This document shows positions 36,391 through 48,651 of a stretch of DNA of 64,000 bases, in pieces (position 1 is the stretch's first letter; every line of letters begins with the position of its first letter). Source of the stretch: Scytalidium lignicola. Lineage: Eukaryota; Ascomycota; Leotiomycetes. The notes under the pieces were generated by a model. That model ran no database searches, was not told where the DNA came from, and saw only the letters and a list, made by a program, of their open reading frames with translations. Both the position numbers and the translations under genes were made by a program. The DNA is taken from positions 95,889 to 159,888 of the forward strand of contig NCSJ02000067.1 in assembly GCA_002812745.2 (NCBI GenBank), written 5' to 3'.

Positions 36391-38500
36391 TTAGTGTTGT
36401 CCTGACACTAAAATGTTATCCTTGAACAATCTCTTTGTTCAATAATTCTTCCTTCCTTTCTAACATACCACTCAAACAACAACATTCTGAGAGTAACACA
36501 GAAGAAAGGACAAAATCAAGAAAATATCAAGAGCAAACAACCTTAGATAACTATATTGACGAATATAGTTTTGAAGTAATGCCTTGTTTGTTTTGTGAGT
36601 AAAATGGTTTTGTCTACAAAATAGACCTTAACTCTAGTCATTACAACGAATACTCTTGTCATAGGCAATCTTATGATGGCAAGGAAGCCACTTCTTCTTC
36701 CTTCCTTGTATACAAGCATAAGCGTAACTAACTCACAAAGGAGGAAAAGAAAACCAACGAAGTTCTTCTAAAGACAATAGCCTACTTGACTCATCTGAAG
36801 AAGCAGCAGTCCTGCTTGAAGAAGTATGCTTAGGAAATGTTTTGTTGTAATCTGAAAACTTTGGATAAACTTAATGTTATAGAAGAGAAAAAGAGGCAAG
36901 AGAAACAGAATTCTTTATAATCCTTAGAATTGCATTCTGTTAACTTAAGCATAACTTCTTCCTCTATTGTTAACCTCTTCTTTGCTAACCTTATAATTCT
37001 ATCACCTAGAAATCTATTCTAGGATAAGTTTAATGATATACCTTTAGTAACTCTTTATAATTCATAAGATTTAAAGTAAGTTCTTATCTATTCTTATTCT
37101 CTAGATACCTTATCCATTTAACTAAGTATTATAATTTCTTATAATATATTCTATAACTAATAATTTTCTCAACTTTATATTCCCTTTCTAGATTAACTTC
37201 TTTTAACATTAATGTTTAAGCATTTTCAAGTGTTAATTTAAGAAGTGAAATATAGAAAACAAGATATATCTTAACTATTGTTAATAGTTTTAATTTATAT
37301 GTTAAAGGTTTATAAACTTCTTTAATTTTGTATAGTCTTATCTTAACTTAGTTTAATTTATTACTTAGTCTTGTTGTTTTGATGTTTTTTCTAAGAAGAT
37401 AAACTTTATCCTCTTTTTTTATATATTGGTTCTATTAAGCGTTTATGATTGTAATACTTCTTCATTTTTTTCTTTTGTATATTAAAGTGAGCTTTTGATC
37501 TTTTCTTACATTTCTTCCATTTATTTTACTTAAATCTTTGCTGATTTGCTTGTAGATTCTAATTTTAGTCTAATGCAGAATCCTTCTAATTCTTGTTTGT
37601 AATTTATATAGAATAGAATAATCTTAGTTGATTTGTGTAATATACTATTGTATGCCATTTCTACTATTGACAAGTAATTAACCTAATTATCTTGACTATA
37701 ATTAACATAATATTTGAGGTATTCTTCTAATTACTTGTTCAAACATTCTGTTTTCTTGTTAGTTTATAAATGTTATACTGTTAACAACTTCCTCTTAACT
37801 CTTATTCTTGTTATTATCATTTCTTAAAACTTAAATGTAAATCTAGTATCTTTATTAGAGATTATCTGTTTTAGTAATCCTCATTAAGATATTATTCTTT
37901 GTAAGAATATATCAGTTACTTCTTTTACTCCTTAGGTTTCTCTAAATGGTTTAAATGTTGTATAATTAGTATGATGTTCAATTATTATAAAGATGGAATT
38001 ATACTTGACTTTTGTAATATAATCTGTGGAAACTAGTAGTTTTATGATAAAATCCTATCTGATTAATTCTCATGGATTGTTAAGTATTTGTATAAGGTGT
38101 AATTGTCTTCAAGGCTTCCTTCTTAGATTCTTAGCCTTCTTACAAATCTTATATTCTATGATTACTTTCTTAATTACTGATTATAGTTTTATGATAAAGT
38201 AATCTTTATTAATTTAGTAATAGTATTAGGTTACTCTTATATGCTTATTGTATAGCAGGTTATGTTGTTCTTTGACAAACTCTTCTATTAGTTTAGTTGG
38301 TATATATAACCTCTTGTTCTTATACTAAATGTCTTTAATTTTCTCTTACTCTCCTTTAGTCATGTTTGATAATGTGTTTTCCTCTTTTTCCTTGTTAATT
38401 ACTTTGTTGATTTGATTAACTTAGTGTTTGTTTATTATTATTGTTATAATTATAAGTTGTCCTTTATTATACACTAAGAATCCTTCTTTGTCTTCCTTTA
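36391..38500 (-). pseudogene. integrase/C-terminal region of the second Gypsy element
   Basis: Expected location of the integrase and any chromodomain from element order. The sequence is too mutated for me to place the DDE residues with confidence. No open frame remains. Confidence 0.45.
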
Positions 38501-38539
38501 ATATAAGTTTACTTTCTTCNTTTTTCTTTGGCTAAGTAC

Positions 38540-39960
38540 TTAGGTTTCTGACTTAGAGTATTTACTCTTCTGTTATCTTTGCTTTTAATATAAATAATCT
38601 TAAAATTGTACTTAGATAATTTCTTTGCTTATTATACTTGTTTAGCATTTAATTGTTTAGTAGTCATAAAGTATTAAAGGTTATGGTGATCTGAAAGTAT
38701 ATTAATTATTTTACTAGATCTAATTGTATATACTCTTCAATACTTTAGAACTTTTACAATGGTTAACATTTCCTTGTCTGATGTTTGATAATTTCTTTTA
38801 ACAACGTTTAACTTTCTTGACCAAAATGTTAATAATACTTAGTAGTGTTGTTTACTGATTTGCTGTGATTATGATAGTATAGCTTTTAATGTTATATTAA
38901 AGGCATTAGTTTTGATTTTTATTCTTTTCTTTAAATCGAAGATTCCTAAGAAATCTCCTTTTATAAAGGTATCTTTAATACTTTAAAATACTTCCTTTAT
39001 AATATTATTCCATTCATAAGTGTGATCCTTCTTTGTAAGTTTAGTCAATGGTGTAAAGATCTTGGAATAGTCTTTTACAAATCTCTAATAATAGTTGGTT
39101 AACCTTAAGAAACTTTGTAATTGCTTAACTGTCTTAAGTAGTTCTTATTCCTTGATTGACTGAATCTTATTATCAAAGGTTTTTATTCTTTCTTTAGAAA
39201 TACAATGTCCTAGGAATTAAACTTGTTCTTTATAGAATTTACATTTAACCAGTTTGTAGTATAATCTTACTTCTTACAACACTTGTAGAATAAGCTTAAC
39301 ATACTTTGTATGTTCTTTGATACTCTTTGAATATATGATTATATTGTCAAGATATACTATTATGAATTTCTCTAGGTATTTTTCTAATATCTAGTCCATT
39401 ATTCTTTGTTATGTTGTTAGAGCATTGATTATACTGAATATTATAACCAATAACTTAAATAATCTATATTTTGTTTGAATAACAGCTTTTTACTTGTTAC
39501 CTCTTTTAATCTTAACCAGATTAAACATTGACTATAAGTTCAGCTTGGTGAATATAACAACTCCCTTCAGCTTGTTCATTATTGAATTTATTAATGATAA
39601 AGGGTATTAATCTTTCTTAGTCCTACTATTCAAGTGTTTATAATCATCACAAGGTTATCTTAATAGATTGTCTCCTTTCTTTGCATAATACAATAGTGTT
39701 TTGGCTTTGCTATAACCTTCTTTATACAGACCTCTAAGCACCATTTTCTTGAATAATTATTTCTTTGTTGCCTTATCCTTGACAAGAGTTGTTTGATAAA
39801 TTAGTCTATAGGCTAGTTTAAACCCCTCTTTGAACTTTATCTCATGATCCTATGGTTTGTACTCAGGTAAGGCTGAATCATCAGGTCTTTTTATGAATAG
39901 CTTTAACTATTTATAATATTCTTCAAGTATATACTTCATGGTTTTGTTAATATAAACAAT
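38540..39960 (-). pseudogene. reverse transcriptase and RNase H relic of the second Gypsy element
   Basis: Minus-strand reading with stops ignored gives the RT catalytic box as VYLDNIIIYSKSIKEHTKYV near 39350, the second Asp again Asn. LYYKLVKC and FLGHCISKE follow near 39190-39260. RNase H and tether region: VLKYWRVYTIRSSKIINILS, then DHHNL, YFMTTKQLN, KLSKYNFKIIYIKSKDNR and NTLSQKPKYL at 38540-38800. These match the Gypsy order HWRxYLEG...DHKNLxYFxTTKxL...RxxRWxxxLxxYDF...GxxNxxADALSR. Confidence 0.88.
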
Positions 39961-40155
39961 TCCTAAAGATATAGTTTCTTCTAAAAAGGTAATCATACTT
40001 GTTCTCTAATCAATTATTAGATTATACTTCTTTATCTATTCAATTCTTAATATAACTTGATATATTCTTAACTTTATAACATTAAAAGATATCTTTTCTT
40101 AATAACTTTTATTATACCTTATATTTAAGTTTTAAGTTTGAATATTAATATACTT

Positions 40156-40338
40156 CTAAACCTTAATACCATTTGTTAATGATATTAAGTAGTTGTTATC
40201 CTTAACTCTTATGCTGAGTTTAAGTTGTTTTATGACTTGTTCATTAATGAAGTTCCTTTTAACTCTTGAATCAATTAAGGCTTTTACTAGCTTTTTGTAT
40301 AATGTTATATTAATATATAATGAACTTTTATTGTTCAT
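40156..40338 (-). pseudogene. retroviral-type aspartic protease relic
   Basis: A short open stretch reads KALIDSRVKRNFINEQVIKQ, equal to the ALIDSGATRNFI active-site block of Gypsy proteases with Gly-Ala changed to Arg-Val. It is separated from the RT by stops. Confidence 0.75.
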
Positions 40339-41362
40339 AGAATACAGATTAACATTTTTAGTACTATTAACTAATATGTTGTTGTTGATCTTTAAATCCT
40401 TAGTGTTTTCTTTTAATTCCTTGAAGAGTATTGTTTATCTTTTAATAAGATTTCTTAGTTTAAGTTTATTTAGGCTTTTATTGTTTATGAATACTTATAT
40501 ATCTTGTACTTATTTTGTTATTTTATTTTCAAGATGTTCTTTTATTTTAATGATAAAAACATTACTTATTATAAGAATTCTTTTTGCAGAATTCAAAGGG
40601 TATATTATTACTTCTTAGTTGAATTGTTCATTGATTCTTTATAATAATTCATCTTCTCCTGGTAATATAATAAGTAATTCTAAAGGTAATGATTCTTTTT
40701 CTAGTTTGTTAATTGTATATAGTACTTTCATGTTTTAATTAGTTGGTTTAACAACAATCTTCACTAATTCCCTTTGTTCTTGTTAAGTATGATATTATTT
40801 AACTTTAAGCAATTATTCTACTGATTTTCCTAATTCTTAGATTTCTCTATACTAAGTTTTAACTTTTAATTAGTCTTGTTAGTAAGTTATCATTAAAAGT
40901 CCTTTGTGTTAAATGTTATATTATCTTTACATAACATAGCTTAATCCTTCTTCTATCACTATCTAAGTATCCTTAAGCATTTAGTCAAAGTCATCTTGGA
41001 TCTGAGTTCTTTCTACTAGTAAGAAGAATTCACATGATCTCTTCTTTATGACAATACTCTAGAGGTTAGTTTTATAGATAAGAGTAAGATCTTTAATATT
41101 AAGTTCATATACTTTAATAATCATTTCTTCTTATTATACAGTTTTAAAAAGTTAACTTCTGTTTAGAATCTCTTATCTTCTTAGTCTTCTTATACTAATC
41201 ATAAGATAATATTTTAAGATTAAAAGTTCTTTAAAAACAAGATATTGTTCTGTTAATATAGTATTGAAGTCTAGTAGTATAATCATCTAAATTCTACTAA
41301 CTCTTGGAATTAATCTTCATTTGCCTTAGTCTTTGACTTAATTGTTATCTTAAAATTGCCTT

Positions 41363-41893
41363 TTATATCAAGTTCNTTTTTATAAGTATAGAATTTGTCT
41401 TAAGGATTCTTATTATAATTATTTTGTCTACATCAGTCTTGATGATATAATATGGTATAATTATCAAATCCTGGTAGTCTTCTTCTTTGGAGGAGTTTTC
41501 CTCCTTGCTTGAGCTTTCTTCTTCTGATGATTTTGATAAGATGTTCATAATTCTTAGGATTCTCATGGCTTTGACTTTAACTAACAAGCTTGACTTAGTA
41601 TCTTTCTTATAAGTATTTGTTATATGTCTAGGAAGTCTGTACTTGAAACACAACTTGTTTTTCCTTCTTTTGTTAAGTTCTTCTAGGGAAATTCTAAAGG
41701 AATTTCTTTTCTTGTTCTTTCCTTTATAATACTTCTTTCCTTTTCCCTTGAAGGTCTTTCTTCTCTTCATAGCATCTAACTTTATAAGGTCATTGTGATC
41801 CCTCTTATCTTTAGTCTTTTTACAGTTGAAGTAAGATTTATTCTTTTTGTCCAAGATCATCTTATATTGTTCATTCTTGATTTTGATAAACAA
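41363..41893 (-). pseudogene. gag C-terminal part with mutated zinc knuckle
   Basis: The longest open frame in the element (about 176 codons). It is Lys-rich with CFKYRLPRHITNTYKKD, a CCHC knuckle (C-x2-C-x4-H-x4-C) in which the second Cys reads Tyr, the Gly before His reads Arg and the last Cys reads Tyr. All three changes are G-to-A transitions. A poly-Glu/Ser tail (SSEEESSSKEENSSKEE) follows. Confidence 0.8.
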
Positions 41894-42822
41894 GTTAATA
41901 AGAGTATTGAATATAATAATTGTAAGTTGTTAATATAGTTTTTCTTTAATAGAATCTTTAAGTCTAGTCTTATACTAATGTATATATACTTCTTCTCCTT
42001 AGTTAATAGATATTATATACTAATGATAAAGTATTATATATTCATTAAGGCTTTTGATTTGTCTAAGATAAGTTAATTGTCTTTTAACATTCTTTTTTTT
42101 TGTTAACATCCTTATATAAGTGTTTAAGTTCTCTTGTATAGTTTTCCTAACTCTTAAGGATATTTCTTACTCTTTAGTTTGTTGTTCTTTTGTTTGTAGT
42201 AAACCATTTATCCTTAAAGGGTTAAAACTAAGTTTTAATTACTTTTCTTAAGTATGTTGATGTTTATAGAACTTTATATATGTCTTCAGGTAATAATTAG
42301 TTATTCAACATTAAATAAGTCTTTGTTTGTATAAGATATGCTTTTAGTTTCTTTTTATTCTTATAGAACAAGTTTAGTCTAGTAATTTTAACTTCTTTAA
42401 AAGTTATTATTAAGACTTGTTTGATGTTATTTTCTGGTTTAGAATTTAGATCAAGGTTTGGATTTAAAGCTCTTAGTATTAGAACTGGTTTTAGGTTAGA
42501 TATAAGTAGTAAAGGTGTTAGTTTCNTTTTTTATAACTCTTGATGATTCTTTAATAGTTAATCCTTTTATTGACTTAGTAAGTTACTTTGGTAATATAAC
42601 AACTTCTTCTGATATTTCTTCTTAAATGTTAGNTTTTTTTAATAATTTAGTTCTTACTTTAGTCTTCTTCAGAATTATCTTCTGAACTTTCCTCAGATTC
42701 NTTTTTTGGATTCCTCTTTAGATTCTTCTTTAGAACTTTCCTTAGGTTGTTGTTTGTTGTTGTTATCTATTAGTGTATTTGNTTTTTAAATCCTGATTTA
42801 TCAAGATAAGTAATGTTCAAAA

Positions 42823-43181
42823 TGTTATAAAATTATGTTATCTAGATTATTAGATAGCTAAGGGTAAGGTAGATGTTCAAGGATAGTGGAAACAAGAGAT
42901 ACTTGAGTAGGTGACTAAGTCAAAGGTAAGATTTAGTAATGTATTTAGGTTGAACATGAGGAGTCTACTTTTATGTTCTTACAGTATGCTTATACAGATA
43001 ATAAAATATAGTTGGACCTTTGGACTCTTAGGTCCCCAAGTCTTAAGCTGATGGACCTTAGACTTCTTAAGTCCTAGGTCTATATTATATGATTGTTTAA
43101 TTGTTAAGTTCTCTTGTACAACATATCTATACTGAGCCTTAGGCCTATACCAATTAACGTGTTGTGGTAAAACCTGTAACA
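42823..43181 (-). repeat. LTR of second Gypsy element (5' LTR)
   Basis: 359 bp, TGTTATAAAAT...CCTGTAACA on the plus strand. Intact TGTTA/TAACA ends. Direct copy of 36016-36374. Confidence 0.88.
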
Positions 43182-44370
43182 ATTTTGCTAAGTAGCTTTA
43201 TAAGTTAGAATTTTACTTTTCTTACTCTTTTGTTTCCTTTCTTTTCTTTTGTATCTTTATCATTGTATAACTCAAACTCTTTTAGATTTACAACATTTGT
43301 AAATAAGATACTTTATATGGTAAGGTTGATAATGTAGTTAATATAACTAATTTGTTAATGTTGTGTATTTTACTCTAAGTACTCTTTATCAAACATATAA
43401 CATTGTATTATTTGGTAAAGTGTATTATTTAAGCTAGTATTATTAGTAATAATAATCTTGAGCTTTTATATAATGTTATAATCTTCGAGGACTAGAAGAA
43501 GGATATTAAATTGATTCTCTTTGTTATGGCTGGTTATTGTATAAAGGGTTAAGAGAGTCTTTTGTCTCTTGAGGAGATATGTAGTATAATGTATACAAAT
43601 TGTTAAAAGAAGGTGTTTATTTAGAGAGGTTTAAATATTGAGGGATAGATAGATGTATGAGATTATTGATTATAAATCTTGTTGTATTATGTTTTTGTAA
43701 TTAGTCTAATATCCCTTTACNTTTTTTTGTAATTATGAAATATACTATAATAATTATACTCTTGTATTCTAGGTTTAAAGTTTAACAAAAGGTATAAAAC
43801 TTAGGCTACTTAACATATGAAAAAGGGAGATTTTACATGATGATTAATAAAATCAAGGCTTTATCAATTATGAGCTGGTTGAGTTATGACTGAAGAATTT
43901 TAGAATTAAACTCTTTTACTTAATCAATTACCTTAGCTTGTAAATAAAGTTGTTTTAATTGTTATATAATAGTAATTTGAATCTTTCTTATATACTTTTC
44001 AACGATGATTTAATAGGTTATATAAAGGTATTTCTTCATATTCATAAGAAGATTAAAATTATATAGTTTCNTTTTTAAGGTTGATATAATAAGTATAATA
44101 CAAGAAATCAAGGTTCTTCTGTCTTTTATGATTAGCATACAGTAGTAATCTTAAGTTGGACTTCTTCATTTAGTATGTTGACTTTAACTGGACTTGTGGG
44201 TAGAAGATCGTACGAAGAAAGATGAATTAGCTTCGGAAGTTATATTTGTGAAGTAGTTATGACAAAGTCATCAGAAGAAAGGTATAATATGAATGTGGAA
44301 TTAAAAAGTGGTAAAAGAAATTGATTCCATCTCTTTCAAGGTTACATGCAGATAAATAATTGATTTTTTA
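43182..44370. other. AT-rich block edge, no gene
   Basis: AT-rich with N positions beside T runs. No readable domain. Composition returns to normal at about 44350. Confidence 0.5.
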
Positions 44371-44452
44371 TCGATCTGTATCGATTCTGCCGATTCCTTA
44401 TCGATACTGCCTAGGATCGATCTGGAATCGATACCTCAGGTATCGAAATCGA
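44371..44452. promoter_or_regulatory. cluster of TCGAT motifs upstream of the tyrosyl-tRNA synthetase gene
   Basis: About eight TCGA(T) words occur within 80 bp (near 44371, 44381, 44401, 44417, 44428, 44443 and others), several as ATCGAT, plus an 8-bp stem TCGATACC / GGTATCGA with a 3-nt loop at 44428-44446. It starts about 240 bp before the ATG. A regulatory role is inference; a decayed tandem repeat is the alternative. Confidence 0.4.
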
Positions 44453-44607
44453 CCCTGCCAACACCAACGCTCACACCAACGCGGTAAGATAAGATAGGCG
44501 AAAGCAAACCTTCAACTTTTTTCCCCCCTCCGTTGATTGAGTCATTCCATTTTAACATTGCACATGTCATAATTCTAAAACCTATTACCGTGATCTTTTC
44601 CTTGGAC

Positions 44608-46125
44608 ATGGAACTGCAGGAGAAGCTAGCTCTAATCAACGAAAATCTCGCTGAGGTGCTCAATCCGGAGCTGATCGAGCAAATCTTGGCCGAGGGTCGA
44701 AGACCGAGGGTGTACTGGGGTCAGTCACGGTTCAAGATCCGCAACTATTGTTACATCCAGACCATTCTGACCTCTCTCTCTGGAAAGGAACGGCAACAAC
44801 CGGTAGGCCTCACGCGGGATATCTGTAAGCATCGTTCTTGCTGCTGTTGACAAGATTAGCTGACTAGTCATTCTCCTCAGTGTACCCGCGATCAAGATTG
44901 CTCAATTCCTATCCGCCGGATGTGATGTTGTCATCCTTCTTGCAGATATTCATGGATTCCTCGATTCGTTAAAGATGCCAATAGAACTCGTAGAGTCTCG
45001 GGTAGAATATTATCGACTTGCAATCTCGTGGCTTTTGAGGGCTGTTGGTGTGTCAACAGATCTTAAAAGCTTGACATTTGTTCTAGGAAGTTCCTATCAA
45101 AAGAGCCCTGAATATGTCATGGATGTCTATAAGCTTAGCTCTTTAATATCAGAACATGATGCAAAAAAGGCAGGCGCAGAGGTGGTAAAGCAATCAAATA
45201 ATTCACCATTAAGTGGGCTTCTTTATCCTATTCTCCAAGGTATAAATAGCCTAACTTGGACCATTGACATATTCAAATGAAATTAATTAATCGTATTAGT
45301 GCTTGACGAACAGTACTTGAATGTCGATGCGCAATTTGGAGGTAAGCTCTTTAACTTAATTCTAAGACGATCTTAACTTACCTTACCTTCACAGGACTTG
45401 ATCAACGAAAGTTATTTACTGCTGCGAAAGAGTGGCTACCTAAACTTGGTTACAGAGAAGTATGCTATTACTTCTGCATTCACAGAATCCCAAGCTAACT
45501 GTTCAGCGCGCACACCTCCTTAACGAAATGGTCCCAGGTCTTCAAGGGGGCAAGATGAGTTCCAGCGATCCAGGTAGGACCCGTTATGCTTGAATTGTAT
45601 TAATATTGTTGACCAGATCTAGATAGTAAAATTGATCTCCTAGATCCTCCCAATGTTATCGCCAAAAAGATTCGGAAAGCAACCGCTGCTCCCAAAGTTG
45701 TCGAAGACAATGGCATTCTTGCTTTAGTTGAGTTTGTGCTATTGCCAGCCGCGGCTTTGTCTGGCCATAAAGAATTCCGTGTAGATCGCGATAAAGACAA
45801 TTTAGAGCCCTTGGTTTACACAGACATCAAACAATTACATGAGGACTATCGGAATGATATCTGTTAGTTTGATAACAATTTCTTTGTAAATCAATGCTAA
45901 GTTTTTATACTAGTGACCCCTCAACTTTTGAAGCCTGCTGTAACAGCAGGACTTAACAAAATACTTAAGCCTATTCAAGAAGCATATGAAGCTTCATTAG
46001 AATGGAAAGAGATAGCTTTGAGAGCATACCCACCACCTGCAGCAAAAGAGAAAAAAGTTAAAAACAAAGGAAGTCAACACCCTGGTTTAGGAAAAGAAAA
46101 CAATCAGAATCCAAGCCCCGCATAG
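44608..46125 (+). CDS. cytosolic tyrosyl-tRNA synthetase, eight exons
   Basis: Class I aminoacyl-tRNA synthetase charging tRNA-Tyr. Exons by frame and splice sites: 44608-44719, 44788-44824, 44881-45239, 45300-45341, 45395-45459, 45507-45573, 45617-45862, 45914-46125. Total 1140 nt, 379 residues, all joins in frame with GT-AG introns of 43-68 bp. The HIGH-type site is assembled over the first two junctions (VYWG, then TATTGRPHAGYL). Further hallmarks: LLADIHGFLDSLK, VLGSSYQKSPEYVMDVY, HDAKKAGAEVVKQ, LDEQYLNVDAQFG, KMSSSDP (KMSKS site). The tail is basic (KEKKVKNKG), as in eukaryotic cytosolic enzymes. Intact despite lying beside a RIP block, as expected for an essential gene. ATG 44608 matches the family start (MELQEKLALINENLAEVLNP). 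Confidence 0.95.
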
Positions 46126-47261
46126 TATCATCGATGGTCTTTTTACTTATAGAATTCTCATAGAGTGACTATCAAGAATTCATCAACAGCTTATCGCAAA
46201 GTGAAATTATCTCCTGTGGTCATTACTTACAACTTGTGTGTTACCCACTCTGCTAACAGGAAAGATGCAAAGAATCCCCTTTCTGCACGTGATATATGTT
46301 GTCCCCAAAGTTTCCAATTGGTATCCAATGTATCTGTTGGACAGTTGGAGTAATGGTAGCCTTAGATCCAGGGTTAGAGAAATAAACTAGTAGTTATTGC
46401 AATAACTGTTACTCTGAGCCCTGAATGGTTTCGGTCACCTGTAATGCGGCCGTAAAGGGTACGATTAAAAAAAGGCTGTTTGCTCATAGTTACAGTTGAT
46501 TCAGTAGTTCAGTTGAATTTGCTTTATATGACCTTATTACGATTGGTATATGTGTAACCTCCTAAGAATATCCCACTCATTTTTTCAATCGTAACTCCTT
46601 ATGCTACGCAGTTCTCGATGAGATTTATTGCACAATCGAACATTATTGGTCCCTAGGAATAACAACCCATTATCGACACCCCAAATTCAAATATTTCATA
46701 GATTCAATTTTAATAGCTCATATTTAATAGAAGATGTTTGATTAATATTATATTGTAATTAGACTCTTCACCATATGACTCGGATGATATGATGCTGTTT
46801 ACCCGGCCATAGTCAAATGTAGCACTAGTATGAGTACAGACCATACAGGGGTCTAGGTATCAGGTTCAACTACAGTACTTTCATAAGAGATATTGGGAAT
46901 TGAGCAAGAGAGGCCCTAAATGGCTTTCTGGATATTTTTGATATAAACTTTAATGTTGCAGCATCATCATAGCGGCTGGATATTTTATGACTGACTCGAA
47001 CAATCAATCAGTGTGGTGCCTTTGCTATCCACTTGCCAATGCTGTGGTAAGTTGATATTGAATATGAAGATATGTTGTTTGATGAATAAGAAAGTTACTC
47101 ACGCTACAGCTGAATAGTATGCATGCATACATACTCCTGCAGTCGGAGTTAGTTCACTGATATAGTTGAGCTCCAAGCCACAAGCACCATCATTTATCTT
47201 ATGAATAGTACCAAGTTACTAGAGATCTCTAATAATAATAACAATAATGTGTCTTGCACAG
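46126..47261. other. no gene recognised
   Basis: 1.1 kb of normal composition downstream of the tyrosyl-tRNA synthetase. Only short frames occur, with no recognisable domain. It may be decayed sequence. Confidence 0.4.
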
Positions 47262-48012
47262 CGATATATCCTTGCAGGAATTGGCTACCGAGCTTACAGA
47301 ATAATGACAGCGTATTCACAAATGTAAATAATTCCTCTTTGCACACTGTGACAAATAGTTGATTCACTAGTTCAATTTAACCGTTTTACAGAGTATACGT
47401 TATTCACAACCTCAGAAACACGGCAAGCTCGAAATTTTCCTCGAGCGGGGCCGTACGGAGAATGATTACCTGTGTCTTTCGTATGGTTTAGAGGCGGCTG
47501 GGAGAGAGGACTTATTACCTCCGAGACCTAAATGGAGTCAAAGACCTCTTGCTTGGTGGCCAGCCGCCAGAAGTCACTTCGGTTTTAACCGTGGCCATAT
47601 TTCACTTGCGCTTGGTATGCTTTATAAGTTAGTTTTCGGAAGCTACTCTGATATTGCGAATCAGTGGCATCATGCTGGTGCTGATGTACAAATGACAATA
47701 CGATTGATTGAAGCTTACTTTTGCAGGGCTAAAGGCAAACCTATTCGCGGGACATTAGAGGCATACTTCCAGCCCCAATACGCAAGAGATACAGCTACTG
47801 AGCCAGTCCTCTCGGTGGAAAAATTGGCTGTTGAATGTCCTGACGAAATCAATGAGGTCTCTCACATCTCTGACAATGACATGTAGCTGCCTAGAAAAGA
47901 CTAGGAGGAATTAGAGTTAGAAGTTGATCTCGGGGATAGTGATACTGAAATCGACCTGGAAGATATTATCAACGACAATGAAGATTGGCCTGATAATGAT
48001 GAAGAGATCTGA
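47262..48012 (+). pseudogene. fragment of an RNase H-fold (DEDDh exonuclease-like) protein
   Basis: Two exons in phase 0 are plausible: about 47262-47323 (YPCRNWLPSLQNNDSVFTN) and from 47392 after a GTAAAT...TTTACAG intron. The second reads HGKLEIFLERGRTENDYLCL, then RPLAWWPAARSHFGFNRGHI, LALGMLYKLVFG and NQWHHAGADVQMTIRLIEAY, ending near AYFQPQ. The LGxLYxxxFG followed by HxxxxD spacing fits the last motif of DEDDh exonucleases such as those attached to some fungal transposon proteins. This is inference. TAG codons at 47884 and 47902 interrupt an acidic tail (LGDSDTEIDLEDIINDNEDW) that otherwise continues to 48012. The N-terminal half is missing. Confidence 0.4.
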
Positions 48013-48426
48013 AAAGGATATAGTATCATGAGACATTTCTGGTGAAAGGTTTACCATCGTCATTTGTATATGAGTCGCACGGTCTTCTGAAGGTCTCATT
48101 TTATCCCACATCTAGTCTTCAACTTCTTTCTTCGTTGGGCTTGGTCCTGTATCTAAGCTATGTAGCTTCCCTCAACTTCGTCGGAACGGAAGATGTCAGC
48201 TCAAGACACTGGCTCTCGAAAGGCGTTGCTTTGTCACCAGTATTTTGAAGTTACAGAGACGGAGGCAGCAGGGCACACTGGCAGAAAAAGTGGAGATCTT
48301 TCGGTAAGCAGACAAGGGCTAATTACCGGACATGTCGGAAGACAGAAAAAGGCGAACCGGTTACTGTCCTATGGCTGTTCAGCTAGGACTGGTTTTCATC
48401 TGAGGCTGGTAATCTAACACTACCAG

Positions 48427-48651
48427 GAAACTTTCCAAGATGCTGTCGAGGTGACTCGACAGGTTGGCGTGCATTATCTCTGGATTGACTCACTCTGCGT
48501 CGTCCAAGGGGATGGGGGAGACTGGGAACGGGAAGCCAAGCGCATGGAGGCCTGGAAGTACACTATTCGCGATTATTCGCGTCTGTCCACATCTCAGTAC
48601 CTCGACAACTGCGAACTGCCGCACATATATAATTCCCAGTATACCTGCTAA
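48427..48651 (+). pseudogene. HET domain fragment
   Basis: Reads ETFQDAVEVTRQVGVHYLWI, then DSLCVVQGDGGDWEREAKRM, the central block of the fungal heterokaryon-incompatibility (HET) domain (TFxDAIxVTRxLGxRYLWIDSLCIVQDDxxDWExE). The expected upstream YxALSYxWG block is not readable, and after EAKRM the frame departs from the family (WKYTIRDYSRLST) and stops. A short relic, independent of the fuller HET gene at 61.5 kb. Confidence 0.8.

Larger units (their letters stand above)
36016..43181 (-). mobile_element. full-length Ty3/Gypsy element with 359-bp LTRs, RIP-degraded
   Basis: About 7.17 kb on the minus strand between two LTRs of identical length. Order on the minus strand: 5' LTR (43181-42823), gag with a zinc-knuckle relic, aspartic protease, RT, RNase H, integrase region, polypurine tract, 3' LTR (36374-36016). 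All coding parts carry stops or substitutions. The 5 bp outside the LTRs (TTTAG on the left, ATTTT on the right) do not match, so no target duplication can be confirmed. The family differs in sequence from the first Gypsy element. Confidence 0.9.
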
